Source: Spodoptera frugiperda (lineage: Eukaryota; Arthropoda; Insecta; Lepidoptera; Noctuidae). Taken from it: DNA of 64,000 nucleotides. A program made the translations under genes and the position numbers. The DNA is taken from NCBI RefSeq assembly GCF_023101765.2, contig NC_064238.1, positions 2,168,001 to 2,232,000 on the forward strand, written 5' to 3'. The number at the start of each line of letters is the position of its first letter. Position 1 is the first letter of the stretch. Positions 56,480 to 64,000 of the stretch are shown piece by piece. The notes beneath the pieces were generated by a model. The model saw nothing but the letters and a program-made list of their open reading frames with translations, ran no database searches and had not been told where the DNA came from.

Positions 56480-58320
56480 TGTTACTAGGTAATTTCATAA
56501 TTCATCCTCAACTTACCCTCTTTCTAAAATGTTCTGTAAACAATCTAATTAATTGACAGATTGACTTTAAGAACGGAACTAAAACATTTTAATTTGTCCT
56601 TCTAAGAGCCAAGTTCTCAGACAAAACGTACTTAAGGTGTCGTCTCACTACGCGCCATGTTTGTAACTTCAGTACTGAAGTCGAGTTCTGAAATCTGCTT
56701 AAGTGGATGAACAGCACAACTTAGGTGTTTGCGCACTTCAACGAGCACAATTTAGATAACTTAATGAGGTGACATTTTATAACTAACTTTAGTATTTTAT
56801 GTTAATTCAAATGTGAGTGTTAGATATAACTTATATGTGATGTAAGATTTACCGATAAGAAAATAATGGAAACTATCTTAGGGGATCCGTAGTCCCTATC
56901 TAGTAGTAGTCAGATCTGAGTTTGTGATAAAAATAAGCTTTAAGTCGTCATCTCACTTTAAGTAAGACTTAATATACCTTCTTAGTATGAAAACCACCTT
57001 TAAGTAGTAAAGTATAAAGTTTCTAGTCACATTCGCTTACCATTAAATAACTAGAGTATTCGGCAAGTATAAACAAAAGTTAAAGGGTTAAACGAAACTC
57101 AAACCAATTGTGAATCAACGAAAAGTAACCAAAAGATGATGATTTTATTTCATGCATCGTTCTGTATGTTTGTGCCAAACTGCCGCAGGTGACTGAACAG
57201 CGCACAGAGACTGGTACGCTCCAATAGATTGAATAATTAACTTACGCGCACGTTTTCAAAACTCATACGCGAAAAAATATTGCATACGCGAATGAGTCAA
57301 CGTAAAAATGCTTTGGAGTAGTCCAATTTTGCTGTGGTATATTACCTATAAATGACGATGGTGTTTCAAAAAGAATCGTAATCCATTGAAAACACAATAA
57401 ACGGATATTCTAGATATAATTTTATCACATAGTATATTAATTATCACAATCATGCTCAAGACAAAATTGAACATTCAGTCACTTTTTAGTGGAACAAACG
57501 ATATTCAGACAAGCACAGTTCAGTAACTCAGTCACAATTACTTATGAATATGAGCCCCTAACTTGCCTAGAAATTAGTCGTGTTATTAGCTCACTTACAT
57601 TTGTAAAAGAAAAACATTTTACCTAAATATAAGACTTCGTCCTCATCATATTTATTTACCACAGCATCGTGTGTATTTACTTCATTACTTACTTATCACA
57701 ATTACGCCCACCCTATATTTACAATACTTATAGGTACTTAATCTTCAAAGGTTATGTTATTACTCCCAAAATAAATGTAGGTAATAAAATACTGCTGTGA
57801 ACCACTGCTTTATAGTTTTAAGAGAAAAGCGTTCTACTCATAGTTCTTCATTACAACACCAAATAAACAACACAATCAACCAAATCACACTACAGTTCCA
57901 CTATCCTCCTACATCTAAACCTAAATGGAGAGTGGAACATGATCTAGAACTCCCAAATGTGGAGATCGTTCAATTAACACGGCTACCCTGGACGGTCTAC
58001 TAATTAAATGAATGACCAATTACGTGCATAGCACACTCACGGCTACCTCGGACTGTCTTTAGTAATCTACTGTAGTGCCTGTTCATCAAATGGTCTTGGA
58101 CACAAGTCTCAGTTGTGTTTGAGGAAAGTGATCTTATAGAGTACCAAGTATGAGGTTGATCGATTATTATTTTATAACTTGTGCTATGGTTTCCTTGAAG
58201 TGTGATTAATATGGGATATACAAAGAATAAATGCTTTATTGTTCGTTTGAAAATAAGTTTGTTTTTGATTTGATCCGCAAATGGAACCAATGCAAAGTTG
58301 AGACTAGGTAGATATTAAGT
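56480..58320. other. Gene-free region
   Basis: AT-rich. 56636-56790 begins GTGTCGTCTCACTACGCGCC and ends TAATGAGGTGACA, loosely inverted, perhaps an old MITE. No exon supported. Confidence 0.35.
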
Positions 58321-58321
58321 T

Positions 58322-58482
58322 TCCGGAGCTGCGGACTACCTAGCGGGTTTACCGGGGTTCCGGCTCAAAGGGTAAAAGTAGAAACGGGGTGTTTTAGTCA
58401 GTAAGAGTCTGACACTCCTCTCGCTTCACCCAAGGCAGGAGAAGACATATTGAATAATTTTCCCTCATTAAAAAAAGGGTTA
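58322..58482 (+). mobile_element. SINE with 10-bp target-site duplication
   Basis: ATATTAAGTT at 58312-58321 and 58483-58492. Body GCGGACTACCTAGCGGGTTT, ACCGGGGTTCCGGCTC, CACCCAAGGCAGGAGAAGAC and an A-run end. Confidence 0.85.
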
Positions 58483-59134
58483 ATATTAAGTTAGGGGAAT
58501 ATACTGTTGGGTTCACATGACAAATGTGGATAGTTCCTTTTAAAAAGACGATAGAAATTTAACCAACAATCCACAGAAAACTTTTGGGACTACTGACAAC
58601 CGTTTATTTATGAAAACAGTCAAAAGCACGCACCATGTAACTGCGTGCATTCAATGAATTCTATGCGTCCCCTCTATGCACTGCGTACATACATCACATT
58701 GCTCCCACAAACGGTAACGAGTACATGTAACATGGCCACCATTTGTTTTTCTACGCAAAACAAACAAAACAACGCGGTTTCGATACACATCTGATTGTTA
58801 AAGTTCACCAATCAATCTAATGTTTGATAAAAAAAAAACAATAAATGTTACAAAACACGATCGACCGTTGTTTTCCGATTTCATTTCCATTGTAAAGTTT
58901 GCTTTGTAAATTATAATAATATGTAAACTTTTAATTGTGTCTGTAAAAGTTATTTGAATTGAATAGGTAGTTGTGTTGTTAGGCACTCGACCTTTCAATA
59001 CGATAGGAAAGGTCAAAACTATCGTAATAACAGCTATTGAAATATTTTTCAAATAGGACGATGATATCATATATTTCTATACTTCTTTTAGTAAAACAAA
59101 TTTGTCTACACTGACATAAGGTCTAGAAACCCCC

Positions 59135-59300
59135 CGTGCGTACGGCTCGTCGCGTTGCGCGCGCGACTCAAAGAGCCAGACCACCACTGATGGGGCCCAG
59201 TAGCCCGATGCCCGATCCAGAGCTGCGGACAACGTAACAGGTTACCGGGACTCCGGCTCAAAGCAGGAAAAGGGGTGGTTATTTCCCCCCTAAAAAAGGC
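59135..59300 (+). mobile_element. SINE (CGGCTCGAAAAGCAGG family), with head
   Basis: GCGCGCGACTCAAAGAGCCA, GACCACCACTGATGGGGCCC, GATCCAGAGCTGCGGACAAC, ACCGGGACTCCGGCTCAAAG, then a C-run/A-run end. The head part pairs with the distal segment of the reversed copy at 29380. Confidence 0.75.
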
Positions 59301-59309
59301 CCAGTAATC

Positions 59310-62300
59310 CAAAATACAAAATTAACAAAGCCACAATCAGAAAATTCGCCCAAAGATCGAATGCCATATTAAAAAACACTTTAATTTTAATTCACAGTTT
59401 AATTAGTCATAACTGCAACAATAATATCTCTTTAATTAAAGATACAAAGTCATTTCATGTTTCCTCATCATTATTTGCGACGCCATATTTTCGAAGCGTG
59501 AAAATAATATAAATGGAAATTTTGAACTGAAATGCGACCGAGCGAACGGAGCCAATTATCAACGTAAACAAAAATAACATAATTAGACAAATACATAGCG
59601 AAAAAAAACTTTAAAATTAAATGAAAACAATTGAATCATTCATCTTGTCAAAGTTGTTAACGAACACGGAATCTAATTGGCAGCACTTGACCATTGAGAC
59701 AAACAGGCGAGACGTGACACAAAATCCAAATCAGGGTTTGAGGGGATCATGGAAAAACGTCTTGATTACGGCTGAATTAAATTTAATTTGTCGCGCGAGG
59801 TGTTCCGCCTCCTCTCGCTCTAATGAGTTCCAAACTTTCCCTCTTTGTGAGATTAAGCCGAAAAAATTGTGAAAACTTGAGCGTCCTCTGGTCCCATGGC
59901 GGATGTTGTTTGACATACATAATATCAGGCCGTCCTTGCCTGCCCCCGACAAGTTTTACGTACTTTCTACAGCTGTTTACTTAAGTATGCTCGGTGGAAT
60001 TAAAACTTAGACGAAAGTTGTTTCGCTCAAGTGATTTCGTTAACTTACGCAACGGACGCTTTTTTTTTACAATTTATACATGTAAGTGTAGGTGCGTTTT
60101 GTTTGTTTCTCGTAAATAATTGATTACATTTTGTTTTAGTTGGGTTTATAAGAAAGTTTAAGTTTTAGATACATTACACATTCGCTTAAGAAGCTAAAAA
60201 CCTTTTTTTCAGAAACAAGAAAGGCGTATTTATGTACAAAAAAACATTCACCGCAAATACATTCACGGCTGACGACATTTTGTTTTTCTACAATATCTTT
60301 GAAAATACGTTAACACTGGCAGAATTTATTGCACGGACGCTGCCACAAATAAATATGGAAACATTCTCTGCAAATGACAACTGCGGAGTCAATGTTTACT
60401 TAATTAAACAGCAAGGCAAAATACATCGAGCTACAAGCTTTGTTATAATATAAATCAGAAATGAGATTAACAAAATTACAACAGAATGTTTTAAAATCCT
60501 TCAAGCGAGGAAAATATTTAACGGTACTGGGAAATTTCATTAAGCTGCTACTAATTGAAGAGCTGTATTGTGGCTGAAAATTCGGTGGCAAAACGTAAAC
60601 GTGGCTTGTATAAATTATATCTACTAGTTATCATTTGATGAAACAACACGCGCGTTCATTACACCAGAACCGTGTAACCGTATTGGCACATAACATTACA
60701 TAATGTTTTGTTAACTGCCTAATAAGAATAAATGGAGCTTCGACTTATATGATTATTAAGTAGTGAAGTTTGTATAATCATTTATTATATTACAAACTAA
60801 GTTTCTAATGAAGTTGTTAAACTCTGTTAATCAATCAATTTTAATGAAAAACCGCACCCGAGCTCAACTTCTGGGGTTCTTAATAGAGCAATAGGGCCAT
60901 AAAACGTCTAGATAAACCCCGCATTTGGCTCGTTCACTTTTTACGATGCGATCACTGTTCACGGGGGGAAGGTGAAGGAATGACGTCACAGAAACTGAGC
61001 AAACAATAAGACCTCTATTCCGTATAGTGGCGAAATATTGTACCTATATGCCGTAGATCCCAGTACAAATAATACTTTACCGGGAACATAGCCCCACGTA
61101 CCCTCGCAGGGCATCTTCGACAGGCGTGTCTAGTTAAGCCCCACATATTTACTGATATTGATACAGGGAACAACCCACCAAGATGACAATTACTCGGCTC
61201 AATAGCTGTGTCTAATCTAACTGGATATGGCACGTTAGAATGAACATACACAGTGCCTACCCCAATTTCTAGAATAATGAATCCTTTGATACTTTCATGA
61301 TATTAATAAAACTTCTTAGTATCGGAACAAAAATAAACAGCAAAAATAACAGCATCAAAGAACTTTAAATTAGGCCGTAGCAAATGCTTATGGAAGAGAA
61401 ATCTCGTAGAACACGTAGCATGCTACGCCAGTGCTACAGCACAGACGTTTCAGACACTACACTTAATATTAATACAATTTATTATTTTACCCTTGGCGTT
61501 AACTTACTGAAAGTAGTACTTATAGCACCATAATGGTAATATTTATTGCTTATTTAAAACAGTTACGGAATCAGTTATAAACTCATTTAGATGGTAGATT
61601 AAAAGTCGGTTAAACCTAAATCACCCGTTTCGGCGCGAAACTGTTACGGGTGCGAAAAAGTTATTTAGAGGTTCGAACCAAACACTAATTTGCGTGCGAA
61701 AATAGCAGTTTAGCAAACCACGTTGGCTATTAAATAAAGTAAACGACATTAATAGCAGACCTTTCCAGCGGCCATATATCTGTGTTACACGACAAAACCG
61801 CTGAATTTCCCAGGAGCGCTATCCACAACATACCGCGAAGAAGAATAACCGGAGTGAATGCAAAATGAAAATTATCATACAAATTCGCCATCTTATATGA
61901 ACCGAGGTATTACTGTCACAGTATAAGTATGCAAAAATATGTAAGGAGAGCGCGGTTGCTTTTACGGTGCGGCGAAAATACGCGACTGAATATTGGCTGC
62001 GTATCCGTGCGCGTAAATTTTCAGTACTTGTAATTTGCATCCGTAAAATAAATAATTGCGGGACGTCTTTGTTGGGCGTCCGGAGTCTCGCGGGATTTGT
62101 AACGTTTGTTGCCGAATCGTCGCGCAACGTCTGATGTATGGTAATTGAGTGTTACTCTCTACGGTTTTTATAGGCGTTTCATTTATTTAAGCTTTTGTGG
62201 GGAAAGATACATACGAAGATAAAATTAATGGTAGTGAAGATGTATAAATAGTGTAAGTTTTCAAGATAAGTTATTAATTATGAAATCTATGACCAACTCA

Positions 62301-62700
62301 ACACTAGTAGAGCTATAGTTACTTGTCAATTACCGTTTGTGGGTTGTTAGCAAGAGACAATGACCAATAACCTGCTAATTAGGTAATTAATATTTGACTA
62401 TAGTAGATATGTGTCCTACCTAATAAATCAGTGGAATTTCGTTAATGACCTGGCTGCTGAGCTGATCACAGGATTGAACCACGGATCAACAGTAGCTACG
62501 GTCTTGCATAGGACTCGTAAATAAAACAAATGTTAGATACGGTCAAGGAATTAGGTCATGACTCTTTTTACTCGACTGTAGGAAGGGTTATGTTTTTTGT
62601 AATAAGATCTTAAAAATAAAATTACACAATATGTGGACTGTGTGTTGTGCTAATGCATCAAATTAAAGAAGAGGTCGTATATGAGTCGTGGTGGTGACTC
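59310..62700. other. Gene-free region with a CpG-containing island
   Basis: No supported coding exon. 59690-59960 and 61940-62130 are GC-richer than the surroundings and unique in the window (e.g. GCTGCGTATCCGTGCGCGTA, GTCCGGAGTCTCGCGGGATT). A TGACGTCA octamer lies at 60981-60988. Confidence 0.35.
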
Positions 62701-62707
62701 AGTTGAC

Positions 62708-63035
62708 TTTTTTTTTTTTTTTTTTTATGGGACTTTCCGGTAATCGAGCAGACGTATTACCTGATGGTAAGCAATCGCCGCCGCCCATGGACACTTGAAA
62801 CACCAGAGGCTTTACAAGTGCGTTACCGGCTTTTTGGGAGTTAGGAATTTAAGGGTTGTTGTTCGGGAATGGGGATGGGGAAGATTGGGAAGGGGGGAAT
62901 TGGGCCTCCGGTAACCTCACTCACACAACGAAACACAACGCAAGCGTTGTTTCACGTCGGTTTTCTGTGAGGCCGTGGTGTTACTCCGGTCGAGCCGGCC
63001 CATTCGTGCCGAAGCATGGCTCTCCCACACTTAAA
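62708..63035 (+). mobile_element. SINE (CACCTGATGGTAAG family), full-length copy
   Basis: Long T-run (62708-62726), TATGGGACTTTCCGGTAATC, ACCTGATGGTAAGCAATCG, CCGCCGCCCATGGACACTTG, then the tail GAGGCCGTGGTGTTACTCCG and GAAGCATGGCTCTCCCACAC. TTGACTT at 62703-62709 and 63042-63048 may be the target duplication. This copy defines the family's length (~330 bp). Confidence 0.8.
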
Positions 63036-63049
63036 ACACACTTGACTTG

Positions 63050-64000
63050 ATGCGGTGTGGGAGAAATGAACAGAAAACATCAATAGTTGCAGAGTCGGTG
63101 AACACGATAACATTATACCTAGGTAGGTATAATAGGTAGGTGCATACTGAACATAGGTAATTTAGGTACTCATTATGCCATGCTTGTTTATTCAGAAATT
63201 CCATCGTGATGCACAACTACTGTAGACCTTTTATAAAGTAGATCATTTTAAACTAGATCAAGTAACTTGCTTCATAGGCTTTTAAAATTTTACCACGGTC
63301 AATAGCCATGGGATACCTACCTAGGAGCTATTAATAAGATATATATGTACCTCCACGTCTACATACTTATTCAACCAATTTAAAATTTTACCAACGAAAA
63401 TTTTATCCGGCCTACCCTACCCGTAACGAAGTCAGGATCGCAAAGCTCACGAGGCCAGCACTAATTTTAAAATAACATGCGAGTTCGCACGGCTGCTTCC
63501 GCCATGCTGATCAATTAATTACCTGACGGCAGCCGATCCACGCTTGATAAAATACTCAACGACTTCGAACAGAAATTCAGGTAGTGCCTGCTTATTTTAG
63601 AACAACTCATTAATACTATATGAGAATGTTTGCTATTAAAACTTTTGTAGGCGCAGTCTCGAGTGTAAAGTGCGCTGTGTATAATTTTAAATGCTCTGTT
63701 TGTTAATTTGTTGTGCTTGGATTTCGTATGCTATGCTTGGATGGTTTGTTATTATTTTACTCTATACATGTTTGTGTGTTTAAGAGGCTTCCGCTTAAGT
63801 GCAGCGAACCACGTTCGTGAGTGGTTACATAATGTAAATTCATGCCGATTTCGACTACAGCTATTAGGCTGATTACTTTTTTTAGTTACATAGTTTAAGA
63901 GCTTTGGTGTTTAGCTCATACACGGCTAGAAGTGTTAATACTATTTAATTTAGCATAATATTTCAGAAACTATTTCTATTTCACAAATATTTTAAACACA
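63050..64000. other. Gene-free region at window end
   Basis: AT-rich DNA; no exon, RNA gene or classified repeat supported. Confidence 0.4.

Noticed and set aside
59621..59872. 83-codon plus-strand open frame with an overlapping minus frame
   Set aside because: No domain, no splice context, and an equally long frame exists on the other strand over the same GC-richer patch.

Overview
The window looks like nuclear DNA of a lepidopteran, most likely a noctuid-type moth. The base composition is AT-rich, the one clear gene has short exons and small introns with insect-like splice sites, and the DNA is full of interspersed repeats of kinds I associate with moths: several tRNA-derived SINE families, palindromic MITEs, A|TC...CTAG|T Helitrons, and a Ty3/gypsy LTR element. 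The species assignment is from memory of these families, not from any search.

Layout. Positions 1-1680 hold repeats and MITEs. Positions 1688-6378 hold the only host protein-coding gene I can support: a plus-strand, 11-coding-exon transporter of the major facilitator superfamily (549 residues by my splice model), of the synaptic-vesicle-glycoprotein-2-like group of insect MFS proteins. Its introns carry SINE copies. From about 6.4 kb to 64 kb I see no other convincing host coding exon; this is a gene desert (intergenic, or a very long intron of a gene whose exons lie outside).

The desert has two notable transposon complexes. (i) At about 14.0-18.7 kb there is a nested composite: two non-autonomous Helitrons in opposite orientations, a GC-rich block, a 19-bp TGCATGC/TGCTTGC tandem array split by a 988-bp non-autonomous LTR retroelement (TRIM-like, minus strand, 4-bp TSD, PBS and PPT visible), and AT-rich degenerate arms that use the same words in inverted orientation on the two sides. 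(ii) At 34.5-39.7 kb there is a full-structure Ty3/gypsy element on the minus strand, with two 304-bp LTRs that I read as identical, gag, protease, RT, RNase H and integrase, but with two frame breaks and one internal stop in pol, and no env.

The rest holds SINEs (some with clear target-site duplications, e.g. 15 bp around 54931-55092), a dispersed TIR-bearing family seen in at least seven places, a run of three perfect palindromes beside a SINE at 52.2 kb, a triplet of 12-bp boxes spaced exactly 18 bp at 24.66 kb, and a few CpG-rich, apparently unique islands. One of those islands, at 31.9 kb, has a TATA box at a proper distance from an initiator-like CAGT, a candidate for an unannotated transcription start. 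No rRNA gene, free tRNA gene or CRISPR array was seen.
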